Source of the DNA: Solibacillus merdavium
Lineage (GTDB): Bacteria > Bacillota > Bacilli > Bacillales_A > Planococcaceae
Direction: 5' to 3'
Length of the DNA: 64,000 nt
Assembly: GCF_014836935.1 (NCBI RefSeq)
Contig: NZ_JACSPW010000003.1
Coordinates: 62,001-126,000 of the forward strand
Of the stretch, positions 33,910-42,580 are shown one piece after another (position 1 is the first letter of the stretch; each line of letters begins with the position of its first letter). Below the pieces are notes generated by a model, which searched no databases, had not been told where the DNA came from, and worked only from the letters and a program-made list of their open reading frames with translations. A program made the position numbers and the translations under genes.

Positions 33910-34623
33910 TTAATGCGCAATCATTTCATGTGCAATTGTATGTCCGTCCATATCGGAAGGGAAATATGTAGGCCAATTTGTTACTTCCTCCAATAATGCG
34001 TTTTGATCGTCTCCCCAATAAATATGGTAATGATCCGCTTTTGTAGGAGAAATACTATGATCACTGAATTGAATATACTGTGGTAATTTATCTGCCGGTT
34101 CTGTTAGTTTAAATATAAACCTTACGCCACGATTTCCAGCTTCATAATTTAGAATCTCATAACCATCTGCTTCATATTCTCCAGTGAAAGCTTCTCCATT
34201 TTCGTAAAATGTGACATTATTTCCTTCGATTACGATACGTTCTGTATTTGTTTTGTAGCCGATGTCATAATACGCTTTATATTCCTCGGCTGTCTTATCA
34301 CCATTCTGCTGTGCTTTATGTTCAAATACTTCATCTAGTGTGCCATCTAGTAAATATGGGTACACAGATTGCCAATCACCCTCCCAATCGGAAAGTGCGC
34401 GATCTTGTACTTGACTATCTTCAAAATACCCAGCATAAATTTTTTCTGCGTCTTCATCATGTACATGGGAATGATTATGCTCGCTTTTAGATGATTCATT
34501 ATTGACTGCCTTCGTTTCTGCTTCTGGTGTATTTTCCACTTCCTTTGTTTCAGTAGACTGACATCCTGCTAACAACGAACTTAGGAGTAAAACACTTAAC
34601 CCTTTTAATGTTGTACTTTTCAT
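33910..34623 (-). CDS. zinT: ZinT-domain zinc-binding lipoprotein
   Basis: 237 residues. Lipoprotein signal with Cys21 in SLLAGCQS. A linker with a His-rich stretch (HNHSHVHDEDAE, about 49-60) precedes the ZinT/YodA domain, which ends with the metal ligands in KADHYHIYWGDD and HTIAHEMIAH. ZinT scavenges zinc and passes it to a ZnuABC importer; in Gram-positives the domain is usually tied to a lipoprotein, as here. Two Zur-type palindromes lie 17-96 bp upstream, so repression by zinc is expected. No znuABC is in this window. Confidence 0.92.
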   Translation of the reverse strand: MKSTTLKGLSVLLLSSLLAGCQSTETKEVENTPEAETKAVNNESSKSEHNHSHVHDEDAEKIYAGYFEDSQVQDRALSDWEGDWQSVYPYLLDGTLDEVFEHKAQQNGDKTAEEYKAYYDIGYKTNTERIVIEGNNVTFYENGEAFTGEYEADGYEILNYEAGNRGVRFIFKLTEPADKLPQYIQFSDHSISPTKADHYHIYWGDDQNALLEEVTNWPTYFPSDMDGHTIAHEMIAH

Positions 34624-34639
34624 TTTTCTGCCTCTTTTC

Positions 34640-34662
34640 TAAATAGTAATGATTACGATTAT
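34640..34662. promoter_or_regulatory. Zur box 1
   Basis: AGTAAT-G-ATTACGATT, close to the Bacillus Zur consensus TCGTAAT-N-ATTACGA, 17 bp before the zinT start. Confidence 0.7.
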
Positions 34663-34694
34663 TGATTATAGATGCATTATTAACTGTTGTCAAC

Positions 34695-34719
34695 ATAAAT
34701 AGTAATCGTTACTATTTAT
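34695..34719. promoter_or_regulatory. Zur box 2, perfect palindrome
   Basis: ATAAATAGTAA-TCG-TTACTATTTAT: 11-bp arms, perfect. It lies between zinT and the divergent DUF2500 gene and may control both. Confidence 0.7.
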
Positions 34720-34800
34720 AAGGGTGTTTATGAAAAATCTGAAATTATTGAAACTCTTTTAGGCTATGAACGTATAAAAAAATAGAAAGGAAGTGTCCAT

Positions 34801-35130
34801 ATGTTTTTTGGTGATATTATGTTTTCGATTTTCCCGATATTTTTTGGCATTATATTTATTGCTATTATTTTCATCCTATTTTCAAATATTAAAGAGGGAA
34901 TTAAAAATAATAATTCTCCGCTTCTTACGGTGCCAGCCGAAGTTGTTTCAAAGCGGATTCATGTGCAAGGTGACAATTCACAAACTACATACTATGTAAC
35001 ATTTGAAGTACAAAGCGGAGACCGAATGGAATTAAAAGTTAAGGGTAATGAGTATGGGATGCTAGTGGAGCAAGATCTTGGTTTATTATCATTTCAAGGT
35101 ACACGCTATATTTCTTTTGAACGCCAATAA
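34801..35130 (+). CDS. DUF2500 family membrane protein
   Basis: 109 residues. One N-terminal membrane helix (about 5-28, IMFSIFPIFFGIIFIAIIFI) is followed by a strand-rich domain with VPAEVVSKRIHV, TYYVTFEVQSGDRMELKV and LGLLSFQGTRYISFER, the DUF2500 pattern. Function is unknown. GGAAG precedes the ATG. Its promoter region is shared with zinT, including the perfect Zur palindrome, so it may respond to zinc (inference). Confidence 0.85.
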   Translation: MFFGDIMFSIFPIFFGIIFIAIIFILFSNIKEGIKNNNSPLLTVPAEVVSKRIHVQGDNSQTTYYVTFEVQSGDRMELKVKGNEYGMLVEQDLGLLSFQGTRYISFERQ

Positions 35131-35143
35131 ATCAGAACAGAAT

Positions 35144-35192
35144 AAAAAAGCGCTCAGAACTCTCACTATAAATGATGGCCTGAGCGTTTTTT
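35144..35192 (+). terminator. Terminator of the DUF2500 gene
   Basis: Stem GCGCTCAG.../...CTGAGCG with a 22-base loop, followed by six T. Confidence 0.8.
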
Positions 35193-35213
35193 GATTATTT
35201 TAAAAATAAACAC

Positions 35214-35243
35214 TTGACGTTTTAAGAAGCCTTTGTTATATTT
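35214..35243 (+). promoter_or_regulatory. Promoter of yceI
   Basis: TTGACG (35214-35219) and TATATT (35238-35243) with an 18-bp spacer; the first MhqR-like site begins right after the -10. Confidence 0.6.
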
Positions 35244-35262
35244 ATCTCAAGTTCGAGATATT
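35244..35262. promoter_or_regulatory. MhqR-like operator 1
   Basis: TATCTCAAGTTCGAGATAT resembles the B. subtilis MhqR operator (TATCTCGAATTCGAGATA). It overlaps the transcription start region. Confidence 0.6.
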
Positions 35263-35288
35263 AGATTTCGAAGTTTTATTTTAATTAT

Positions 35289-35307
35289 ATATCTTGAAAT
35301 CGAGATA
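35289..35307. promoter_or_regulatory. MhqR-like operator 2
   Basis: ATATCTTGAAATCGAGATA, a second copy 45 bp downstream, 22 bp before the yceI ATG. Confidence 0.55.
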
Positions 35308-35326
35308 AATTGGAGGAGAATTTAAA

Positions 35327-35854
35327 ATGGCAAAATGGTCAGTCGATCAATCACATTCAACAATTGGGTTTGAAGTAAAACATATGATGGTTTCTAAAGT
35401 GAAGGGACACTTCAATAGCTATACTGCAGATGTAGAAGCAGCCGATTTAACGGATTTAACAACGGCAAAGGTTCAATTTGGTATTGATGTAGCGAGTATC
35501 AGCACAAATAGCGAAGACCGTGATAATCATTTGAAATCACCAGACTTCTTTAGTACAGATGAATATTCAAAAATTCTATTTACATCTACAAACATCTCGA
35601 AAGCAGGGGATGATTATAAGGTGACAGGGGATTTAACAATTAAGGGGATTACAAACACAGTAACATTCGATGTTGAATTCGGGGGGAAAGGTGTAAATCC
35701 ATGGGGTGTAGAAGTTTATGGCTTTGAAGCCGAAACGAAAATTAACCGTGAAGATTTCGGTCTAACGTGGAATGCAGCTTTAGAAACAGGTGGCGTCTTA
35801 GTAGGGAAGGACATCAAAATTAAGGTAGAGCTTGAATTAAACCCTATAGCTTAA
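35327..35854 (+). CDS. yceI: YceI family lipid-binding protein
   Basis: 175 residues forming the YceI lipocalin-like barrel: WSVDQSHSTIGFEVKHMMVSK at the start, then KGHFNSY, DRDNHLKSPDFF and ITNTVTFDVEFGG. YceI barrels hold polyisoprenoids or quinone-like lipids. There is no signal peptide, so this one is cytoplasmic. GGAGGAG precedes the ATG. Two MhqR-like operators sit in its promoter, and the next gene is a flavin reductase; the pair may form a response to quinone or electrophile stress (inference from operator and neighbours). Confidence 0.92.
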   Translation: MAKWSVDQSHSTIGFEVKHMMVSKVKGHFNSYTADVEAADLTDLTTAKVQFGIDVASISTNSEDRDNHLKSPDFFSTDEYSKILFTSTNISKAGDDYKVTGDLTIKGITNTVTFDVEFGGKGVNPWGVEVYGFEAETKINREDFGLTWNAALETGGVLVGKDIKIKVELELNPIA

Positions 35855-35992
35855 TCGAGAATATTTATTAGTTAATTGGGGAATATTTATTACCGTTGCG
35901 GGTAAAAATTAACAAAATTTTTGGTATCCAGTTAACTGTCATATAATAATTTAACATTAATTTTTTGAAGATAATGAAGGAGGAATATTAAA

Positions 35993-36535
35993 ATGGAAAA
36001 ATTAAATATTGGTATTATTTTAGGTTCAACTCGTGAAGGTCGTGTCAGTCCTCAAGTAGGGGCGTGGGTAAAAGAACTTGGGGATAAACGTGGTGACGCA
36101 AACTATACAATTATTGATATTGCGGACTATAATTTACCACTTTTAGGTGAACCGGGCAAAGATGCATCAGGTGCAGTTGCTTGGGCTGAAGCCATTGGGA
36201 AGCAGGATGGATTTGTATTTATCGTTCAGGAATATAACCACTCGATTACAGGCGCTCTTAAAAATGCATTAGACTATGTACGCGATGAATGGAACAATAA
36301 ATCAGCAGGTATCGTATCTTACGGTTCTGTTGGTGGTGCACGTGCTGCCGAACATTTACGTGGTATTTTAGGGGAACTATTAGTAGCGGATGTACGTGTA
36401 CACCCGGCGTTATCTTTATTTACAGATTTTGAAAATGGTACGACTTTCAAACCGAAAGATGTTCAAGTTGATTCCGTAAACCAAATGTTAGACCAAGTCA
36501 TTCCGTGGGCAACAGCGTTAAAAACAATCCGTTAA
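35993..36535 (+). CDS. NAD(P)H-dependent FMN reductase / azoreductase-like
   Basis: 180 residues of flavodoxin-like fold. GSTREGRVS (11-19) is the FMN phosphate loop, followed by QEYNHSITGALKNALDY (79-95), the signature of the NADPH-dependent FMN reductase family, and SYGSVGGARAAEHLR near 110. Such enzymes reduce quinones, azo compounds or flavin. It lies 138 bp after yceI with its own AAGGAGG site and no terminator between, so it is probably in the MhqR-controlled unit. A terminator follows at 36570-36605. Confidence 0.92.
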   Translation: MEKLNIGIILGSTREGRVSPQVGAWVKELGDKRGDANYTIIDIADYNLPLLGEPGKDASGAVAWAEAIGKQDGFVFIVQEYNHSITGALKNALDYVRDEWNNKSAGIVSYGSVGGARAAEHLRGILGELLVADVRVHPALSLFTDFENGTTFKPKDVQVDSVNQMLDQVIPWATALKTIR

Positions 36536-36569
36536 TTCCTAGGTATATTATCAAGTATCGTAAGACATC

Positions 36570-36605
36570 AAAAGTCTACTCAAAATAATTTGAGTAGACT
36601 TTTTC
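36570..36605. terminator. Bidirectional terminator
   Basis: AAAAGTCTACTCAAA pairs with TTTGAGTAGACTTTT; it serves the reductase and the convergent GNAT gene. Confidence 0.9.
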
Positions 36606-36623
36606 TTGCATAAATTTTGAAAA

Positions 36624-37118
36624 TTAAAGAATTTTAGCCATATATAATTCGTTTACATACTGTTCTTCAATTAATAGCGAATCTCTTTTTGTTCCTTCTA
36701 TTTCAAACCCCATATTTTTATAGAGTTTAATTGCATGTTCATTCGTTTCGATGACGGTTAATTCTAATCGGTGGAGCTGTACCTGTTTTCCCCAGTTTAT
36801 AATATGTTCGAATAGTTTTGAGCCTACACCTTTTCCACGGCTATTACTATGTACTCCAATCGCAATTATAGCGCGGTGAGAAGTTCTTGATAAGTTTTCT
36901 GCTTTTACGAGAAGATAACCTAAAATATCCTCATTGTCTTCTGCGACAAAGAAGCCCGATTTTGGTGTATTATTCAGTGTATTTATAAATTTAATTAAAG
37001 GCTCTTCCTTCATTTGCCTTTCACCGGGTCCATATAACATAAAACCAGATTCTTCAGCATCCTTCATAACCGGAATAATTTTTGTTGCATCACTTTCAAC
37101 TGCCTGTCTTATTAACAT
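36624..37118 (-). CDS. GNAT family N-acetyltransferase
   Basis: 164 residues. Acetyl-CoA loop is RGKGVGSKLFEHIINW (about 95-110), preceded by the IAIGVHSNS strand and followed by LTVIETNEHAIKLYKNMGFEIEGTKRDS, typical of GNAT enzymes of the RimI/spermidine type. The acceptor is unknown. A ribosome site AAAGGAG precedes the ATG. It is separated from the next gene by repeat copy D. Confidence 0.9.
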   Translation of the reverse strand: MLIRQAVESDATKIIPVMKDAEESGFMLYGPGERQMKEEPLIKFINTLNNTPKSGFFVAEDNEDILGYLLVKAENLSRTSHRAIIAIGVHSNSRGKGVGSKLFEHIINWGKQVQLHRLELTVIETNEHAIKLYKNMGFEIEGTKRDSLLIEEQYVNELYMAKIL

Positions 37119-37188
37119 TCTTTTGCTCCTTTAAAAATAGTGTCTGCTTATATTTCTCTTCCTTTAACTAGTTTAACAGTTTTTAGGT

Positions 37189-37634
37189 TCATCACTATAA
37201 TTTTGGGATGACAAAATTGAGTCCGCCCCTACACTTCGGAGTGCCCTAGCGCAAAAGTGGGGAGCTTTTACTTAAGCGCTTTTGTGACTAAAAGGGATTG
37301 GAGGGAGATTGAATTGCGCAATGAGATAAATAGAGGAATGAATTTCCGTTATTTTTAAAATAACATAAAAAATAGTGGAAATAAGGGAAGAAATTTCCGC
37401 TATTGCCCTAAAAAACATGAAATTTCACGACTTTATTTAAAATAACGGTAAAACGTTCCCTTATTTATTCTAAAATGAGCTACATCATTGAAATAACGGT
37501 AAAATCTCCCCTTATTTTTGGGGGCCAAATGTGATAAAGACAGGTATCACATGGCTTTAGCGCTGTCTTGTCGTAGCCCACCAATCAATCAAGTGAAATT
37601 TTATTAGAAAATCTTCCCCATGTTATGGTGATGA
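37189..37634 (-). repeat. Mosaic inverted-terminal repeat element, copy D
   Basis: Ends TCATCACTATAA (37189-37200) and TTATGGTGATGA (37623-37634), 11 of 12 positions matching. It lies in the same orientation as copy B, opposite to copy A: an opposing set of AATAACGG / ACCGTTATT boxes (about 37340-37500), GCGCTGTCTTG near 37560 and CAAGTGAAATTTTATTAGAA at the end. The left module contains GAGTCCGCCCCTACACTTCG, which recurs inverted in copy C. Confidence 0.78.
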
Positions 37635-37680
37635 CCCATTTTTTATATTAATTTCTATTTGTCTTGTAAAAGGAGGGACT

Positions 37681-37791
37681 GTATATACGACAAAACAGTT
37701 GCTTGAGACAATTCCATCAGAAGAAGAAATGACGATTTATGTTAATGATCTTATAAAGAAATTCGAGAAACTAGGGTTAAAAGCAGAATAA
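37681..37791 (+). pseudogene. Possible 5'-truncated or start-mutated small gene
   Basis: After AAAGGAGGG the frame reads VYTTKQLLETIPSEEEMTIY and then VNDLIKKFEKLGLKAE before the stop, which looks like real protein. Yet no ATG, GTG or TTG lies at the ribosome site: the codons are GTA TAT ACG. It begins 47 bp after the end of repeat copy D. It may be the surviving tail of a gene cut by that element, or a gene with a damaged or near-cognate start. A terminator follows at 37819-37856. Confidence 0.4.
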
Positions 37792-37818
37792 AAATTCTTT
37801 GGGGTTGTAGTAAAAGAA

Positions 37819-37856
37819 AAGCAGGTGTAACCATTTAAAAAGGATACACCTGCTTG
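37819..37856. terminator. Bidirectional terminator
   Basis: AAGCAGGTGTA pairs perfectly with TACACCTGCTT; it serves the rsiV-like gene on the minus strand. Confidence 0.8.
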
Positions 37857-37884
37857 TTTAAGATTTGGAAGTGATTTTATTTTC

Positions 37885-38760
37885 TTATTTAATATATTTA
37901 TTGCTCACCAGTACATCCTGAAGTAGTTCTGTCGGAATTTCAACAGTTACAAGGCCCATAAAACCTGGTGCTATCTCATATACATCAAACGACATTACAA
38001 GCTTTCCTTCTTCGGTAATATAGAAGTTTTGGTCAGGGGAAATGCCTTCAAAGACACCGAATGATTCATCATGATATTCTGTACCACCAATCCAGTACAT
38101 GTCAGACCCCTCTGTTTCAATCATTCTATTGCGTAGTTCATCCTCTATATAACGACTAATAATGTCTAAGTAGCGATCATCTTTAAACAGACTCGGCAAA
38201 GTAATGACCGTTTCAGCCTTTTTATCAATCGTTGTGTATTTCATAACTGTAGAAGAGGATACGACAGTGACTTCTACATAACGACCAAATGACAATAGTT
38301 CATCGGTATCTGTCTCGATAACATAGCCGCTATTTACTGCCATATTACCAGCTTCCATTTCCTCAATATCCGCCTTGAACTGCTCATATAGTGTTTTGCC
38401 TTCCTCAGCGTATTTTTCGTTCAATGCTTCGATGTCAGCAGATGAGCCCGAAATTTGAGGTACTTGAATTTCGGCTGTATATTCATCCTTGACCATTTCA
38501 TATTTAGTAAATGTAAGCACCTGTACGACTGGTCCGATTACAGGTACATCCGCCAAACTTTTCGCCATTGCAGGATTTGTATTTAGGCCCACTGTGAACA
38601 GCACTACTGCAGCAGCTGCAGATATTGAAAAAATCGGTAGTTTGCGTTTTCTTTTCTTAAGTGGACGCTGTAGATTTTTTTCAATGATTGTCTCTAACTC
38701 CTCGGGAATAGGTACATCCTTATATTGTGCGTGTAGCTTTTTTAACTTGTCATCATTCAT
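37885..38760 (-). CDS. rsiV: RsiV-like anti-sigma factor (DUF4179/DUF3298 type)
   Basis: 291 residues. The cytoplasmic N-terminus (1-40, MNDDKLKKLHAQYKDVPIPE) is followed by one membrane helix at about 43-62 (LPIFSISAAAAVVLFTVGL), then an outside domain with the DUF4163/DUF3298 pattern (VQVPQISG-like strand, SFGRYVEVTVVSSS, FYITEEGKLVMSFDVYEIAPG). RsiV binds its sigma factor until lysozyme triggers its cleavage. It begins 4 bp after the sigma stop, so the two are coupled. The family fit is good; the lysozyme response is inferred from B. subtilis. Confidence 0.82.
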   Translation of the reverse strand: MNDDKLKKLHAQYKDVPIPEELETIIEKNLQRPLKKRKRKLPIFSISAAAAVVLFTVGLNTNPAMAKSLADVPVIGPVVQVLTFTKYEMVKDEYTAEIQVPQISGSSADIEALNEKYAEEGKTLYEQFKADIEEMEAGNMAVNSGYVIETDTDELLSFGRYVEVTVVSSSTVMKYTTIDKKAETVITLPSLFKDDRYLDIISRYIEDELRNRMIETEGSDMYWIGGTEYHDESFGVFEGISPDQNFYITEEGKLVMSFDVYEIAPGFMGLVTVEIPTELLQDVLVSNKYIK

Positions 38761-38764
38761 TGAC

Positions 38765-39250
38765 CTAATTCTCCTCCGTTTCTAGCTCAATTTTTAATAG
38801 CTTTAATGCTTTATAAAGCCTTGATTTCGCCGTGCTTAGAGGAATCGCCAATATGTGTGCGACATCTTCTATTTTCAAATCTTCAAAATAACGCAGCACA
38901 ACGACTTCACGTAGCTGTAGAGGTAAATGATGCAATGCCTGCTGTAAATCAAGATTTTGATAGGTATCTTGTTCAGATAGTTGCAGTAGGGATTCGTCTC
39001 CAATGAGCTCGATCCGCTTTTGCTTGCGTAGTAAATCAATCGCCGTGTGTACTAAAATCGTATAAAACCAGCTTTTCATTTGCTCACGATTTGTCAGTTT
39101 CTTAAGCGCCAGCCAGCCTTTTTGAATACTGTCCTGCACGACATCGAGCGCATCCTGCTCGTTTTTTGTGTAACTATACGCGAGTCTATATAGCGACTTT
39201 TGCTGCGTGCGGATAAATGTAATAAATGCATCTTCTAATTCTTCCATCAT
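38765..39250 (-). CDS. sigV: ECF sigma factor, SigV-like
   Basis: 161 residues from the ATG at 39250, chosen because AAGGAG lies 9 bp upstream; a frame extending to 39346 has no such site. Region 2 is LYRLAYSYTKNEQDALDVVQ with the helix KSWFYTILVHTAIDLLR (2.4), and region 4 is LREVVVLRYFEDLKIEDVA with IPLSTAKSRLYKALK as the -35 recognition helix. It directs RNA polymerase to stress promoters. It is paired with the RsiV-like gene. No oatA homologue follows it here. A possible self-recognised promoter is AAAC-N18-CGTC upstream. Confidence 0.88.
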   Translation of the reverse strand: MMEELEDAFITFIRTQQKSLYRLAYSYTKNEQDALDVVQDSIQKGWLALKKLTNREQMKSWFYTILVHTAIDLLRKQKRIELIGDESLLQLSEQDTYQNLDLQQALHHLPLQLREVVVLRYFEDLKIEDVAHILAIPLSTAKSRLYKALKLLKIELETEEN

Positions 39251-39491
39251 TCCTTGAAGCTCCTTTTTTACTCTGTCGACAATTATAAGACGGGCGAAGG
39301 GGTAAGGAAAGTTTAAAGAAATAAAATATTTTAAATAAATATACATTCGAAGAGCAGGGGGTGGTTGTAGGAAAATAAAACAATAAGGTTTAGTCCATCG
39401 AGCAAGAGGGGAATTTCTACTATCGAATATGTTGTTATGAATTTGGAGAGATTATAAATAATGAATACACGTAAAGGGGCTCTGAAGTGAC

Positions 39492-39971
39492 ATGAAAAAT
39501 AACAAGGATAAAGGAATTTCTCGCCGGAATATGTGGTCAGGAATTTTATTTGGCATCGGTCTCATTGCCTTTGTTGATGAAACGGTATTTCACCAATTAT
39601 TAAGATGGCATCATTTCTATGATAAATCAACAACTGATATTGGCTTGATTTCCGATGGCATTTTCCATGCTTTCAGCTGGTTTGCAACGATTGCGGGGTT
39701 ATTTCTATTTGCGGATTTACGTCGACGAAATGGCTTGATCTTTCAACGGTGGCTAGGTGGTGTGTTATTAGGAATTGGTGTATTCCAGTTATATGACGGT
39801 ATTATTCAGCACAAATGGATGCGAATTCACCAAATCCGTTATGTCGACAATGTCATCGTCTACGATATTGTCTGGAATGTCAGTGCGCTAATCATTTTAC
39901 TAATCGGTCTTTATCTATTATTCCGTTCTTCAAAAAACAGTACTTTAAAAGTGAAGACTGCAAATGAATAG
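39492..39971 (+). CDS. DUF2243 membrane protein
   Basis: 159 residues with four hydrophobic helices. The sequence SGILFGIGLIAFVDETVFHQ and LLRWHHFYDK, with a second His-rich segment IIQHKWMRIHQIRY, is the DUF2243 pattern; the His residues could bind heme or metal. It overlaps the following ctaG by 8 bp, so both are made together. The pair is common in Bacillales, and the function is presumed tied to cytochrome oxidase assembly (inference). GTGACATGA region precedes the ATG. Confidence 0.85.
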   Translation: MKNNKDKGISRRNMWSGILFGIGLIAFVDETVFHQLLRWHHFYDKSTTDIGLISDGIFHAFSWFATIAGLFLFADLRRRNGLIFQRWLGGVLLGIGVFQLYDGIIQHKWMRIHQIRYVDNVIVYDIVWNVSALIILLIGLYLLFRSSKNSTLKVKTANE

Positions 39972-40788
39972 TCTATATTTGCTGCATAGTCATGGGCATG
40001 CTGCACATAGTCAATCATTATCGGGAATGAACCTTCAATATTTGCTGGGTTTAGTTTTTGTACTATTGGGCGCGGCATATATTATCGCTACCATAATGAC
40101 GAATAAGCGCTATAAACAATGGCCAATTTCTCGTACCGCTTTTTGGGTGTCGGGGATTGTGATTGCACTCGTTTCAGTTGTCGGACCGTTGGCAAACAGC
40201 GCACATACTAATTTTACGGCACATATGGTGACTCATTTACTAATAGGCATGGTTGCACCGATTTTTATGGCGATTGCCAAACCGATGACTTTATTGCTTA
40301 GAGCGGTGAGTACGTCATTGGGGCGTAAGATAACGGAAATTTTAAAAAGCCGGGTCATCCAATTTGTCTCTCATCCTATAACTGCCGCAACATTAAATGT
40401 AGGTGGCCTATGGCTTTTATATACAACAGACTTATATATGCTTATGCATGAAAATGCATTTTTTGCCTTATTTGTTCATTTGCATTTCTTTATTGCTGGC
40501 TATGTATTTACAATTTCAATTATTTATTTCGATCCTGTCCATCATCAGTATTCCTACCGATTTCGGGCAGTCGTTTTAATTGCTGCAATAGCCGGGCATG
40601 ATATTTTGTCAAAATATATGTATGCAAACCCGCCGGCAGGAGTTTCTCGGCAAGAGGCAGAAATGGGAAGTATGGTTATGTACTATGCAGGAGATTGGAT
40701 TGAAGTAATGCTCATTATAATATTCTGTTGGCAATGGTACAGATCAGCAAAGCCACGCAGAAATTCAGGTGTTGAGCTTAATGTATAG
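39964..40788 (+). CDS. ctaG: Cytochrome c oxidase assembly factor CtaG
   Basis: 274 residues with seven hydrophobic helices, matching the caa3-type CtaG family of Bacillales. Signatures are a His-rich start (LLHSHGHAAHSQS), AHMVTHLLIGMVAPIFMAIA and HLHFFIAGYVFTISIIYFDP, whose His residues may carry copper to the oxidase Cu site. It works in the cytoplasmic membrane. It is coupled by overlap to the DUF2243 gene, with a terminator at 40804-40848. No oxidase structural gene lies in the window. Confidence 0.9.
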   Translation: MNSLYLLHSHGHAAHSQSLSGMNLQYLLGLVFVLLGAAYIIATIMTNKRYKQWPISRTAFWVSGIVIALVSVVGPLANSAHTNFTAHMVTHLLIGMVAPIFMAIAKPMTLLLRAVSTSLGRKITEILKSRVIQFVSHPITAATLNVGGLWLLYTTDLYMLMHENAFFALFVHLHFFIAGYVFTISIIYFDPVHHQYSYRFRAVVLIAAIAGHDILSKYMYANPPAGVSRQEAEMGSMVMYYAGDWIEVMLIIIFCWQWYRSAKPRRNSGVELNV

Positions 40789-40803
40789 AGATAAGATAAA
40801 AAT

Positions 40804-40848
40804 AAAGCGATGAAAATTTTAATTTTGTAAAATTTTCATCGCTTTTTA
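40804..40848. terminator. Bidirectional terminator
   Basis: AAAGCGATGAAAATTTT pairs with AAAATTTTCATCGCTTT; shared by ctaG and the BCCT gene. Confidence 0.9.
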
Positions 40849-40859
40849 TTTTGCACACC

Positions 40860-42389
40860 CTATTTCTGTTGATCTGAGGGCGGCTGTTTTTTAGGTCGAA
40901 TGTAAAGACCTAATTTTTGCCGTTCTTCCATTAACGATTTATATAAAGAAAGCATCATCAGTAAAATGATAAATGAAAATGGAAAGGCTACAATAATGGC
41001 TGCATTTTGAAGCGCAGCTAATCCTCCGGAAAACAGTAAACTAGCAGCGATAGCAGCTTGTAAAATACCCCAGATTAATTTGATTCGGAATGTTGGATTC
41101 ATCGAGCCAAATGTTGTTTGCATACCGAGTACGAATGTAGCGGAATCCGCTGATGTGATAAAGAAAAAGGCAACTAATATTAATGCGATAATCGATAATA
41201 TAAATCCGAAGGGCATATGGTCGAAAACTCCGAATAACAGCTGCTCTGTCGGTAAATCGATAATGCTTTGATCTTTAGAAATATATGTTTCAATAGCGGT
41301 TGTCCCAAAAGTAGCGAACCAGAAAAGACTGACAAGGGTTGGTGCTAAAATAACACCCATTAAAAACTCGCGAATTGTACGCCCTCTCGATATACGCGCA
41401 ATAAATATACCGACAAATGGTGACCAGGACATCCACCATGCCCAATAGAAAATTGTCCATCCATCAATCCAAGCACGACTATCTGCATTTCCGGGTTCAG
41501 TACGTAGGCTCATATGCACAAAATTCTGCAAATAGCTACCTAGTCCTGACGTAAAATCATTCATTATTTTTACTGTTGGACCAATAAATAATGTTAATAA
41601 TAATAAGGCTGCAGCTAAATAGATGTTCCAGTTACTTAATAGTTGAATCCCTTTATCCAGACCAGAAGAAGCTGAAACGATAAATAATATCGTTACGATA
41701 ATAATAATAATTAATTGGACTGTAAAGCTTATCGGAATATCAAATAAAAAGGAAAGTCCGCCATTAATTTGCTGTGCACCTAAACCGAGTGTTGTCGCAA
41801 CACCAATAACCGTAGCAAATACAGCAATAATATCAATAATATGACCTACTGGACCCTTTGTTTTTTCACCGAAGATAGGGAATAAAGTAGAGCTAATAAG
41901 GCCAGGCGCCCCTTTTCGGAAGTTTGAATAGGCCAATGCTAAAGCAACTACCCCATAAATTGCCCATGCTGAAATACCCCAATGGAAGAAAGTGAAGCGA
42001 AAGGAATCTTTTAATGCTTGTTGAGAGCCTTCCGGTGCTTGTGGTGAGCTAATAGCAAAATGCGATAACGGCTCAGCAGCACCCCAGAATACTAAACCAA
42101 TTCCCATACCTGCGCTAAAGAGCATAGCAAACCAGGAGACATTACTATAATCGGGTCTATCCGTTGATTTACCAAGCCGGATTGCACCCACAGGACTTAA
42201 AATTAAAAATATGCAAAAAGCAATAATAATCGCTACAACTAATAGATAGTACCAGCCAAAAGTGTCCGTAAGTAAATTTTGAATGTTGCTCGTTATTTTT
42301 TCCAATATATTTGGGGCTAAAACGCCTACTAATACGGCTATTAATGTAAGCGTTATTGAACTCCAAAAAACAATGCCTCTATTTTTCAA
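40860..42389 (-). CDS. BCCT family transporter (glycine betaine / choline type)
   Basis: 509 residues with twelve helices. The BCCT signatures are present: [15 protein letters not shown] (near 93-107) and the aromatic substrate box in [21 protein letters not shown]-type helix 8 (Trp cluster near 310-320). BCCT carriers import betaine, choline or carnitine with Na or H; in spore formers OpuD is the closest model, so osmoprotection is likely. The C-terminal tail is short ([10 protein letters not shown]). It is a single gene with GGGGG before the ATG. Confidence 0.92.
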   Translation of the reverse strand: MKNRGIVFWSSITLTLIAVLVGVLAPNILEKITSNIQNLLTDTFGWYYLLVVAIIIAFCIFLILSPVGAIRLGKSTDRPDYSNVSWFAMLFSAGMGIGLVFWGAAEPLSHFAISSPQAPEGSQQALKDSFRFTFFHWGISAWAIYGVVALALAYSNFRKGAPGLISSTLFPIFGEKTKGPVGHIIDIIAVFATVIGVATTLGLGAQQINGGLSFLFDIPISFTVQLIIIIIVTILFIVSASSGLDKGIQLLSNWNIYLAAALLLLTLFIGPTVKIMNDFTSGLGSYLQNFVHMSLRTEPGNADSRAWIDGWTIFYWAWWMSWSPFVGIFIARISRGRTIREFLMGVILAPTLVSLFWFATFGTTAIETYISKDQSIIDLPTEQLLFGVFDHMPFGFILSIIALILVAFFFITSADSATFVLGMQTTFGSMNPTFRIKLIWGILQAAIAASLLFSGGLAALQNAAIIVAFPFSFIILLMMLSLYKSLMEERQKLGLYIRPKKQPPSDQQK

Positions 42390-42580
42390 TTATTGAACCC
42401 CCTTTTCTAGACCTAATAAATGTATAACCTTGTTATTAAAAAATAAACATCTTTAACTACAGCAATTATGAAATATTTAGTGATAAACCATCACTAGTTT
42501 ATCTATCTTTCCCAACTTTAACAAAAATGAATAACTCTTTTAAAAATGTCCCATACTTTGTCAAAAAAGGGGGAGTCGTT

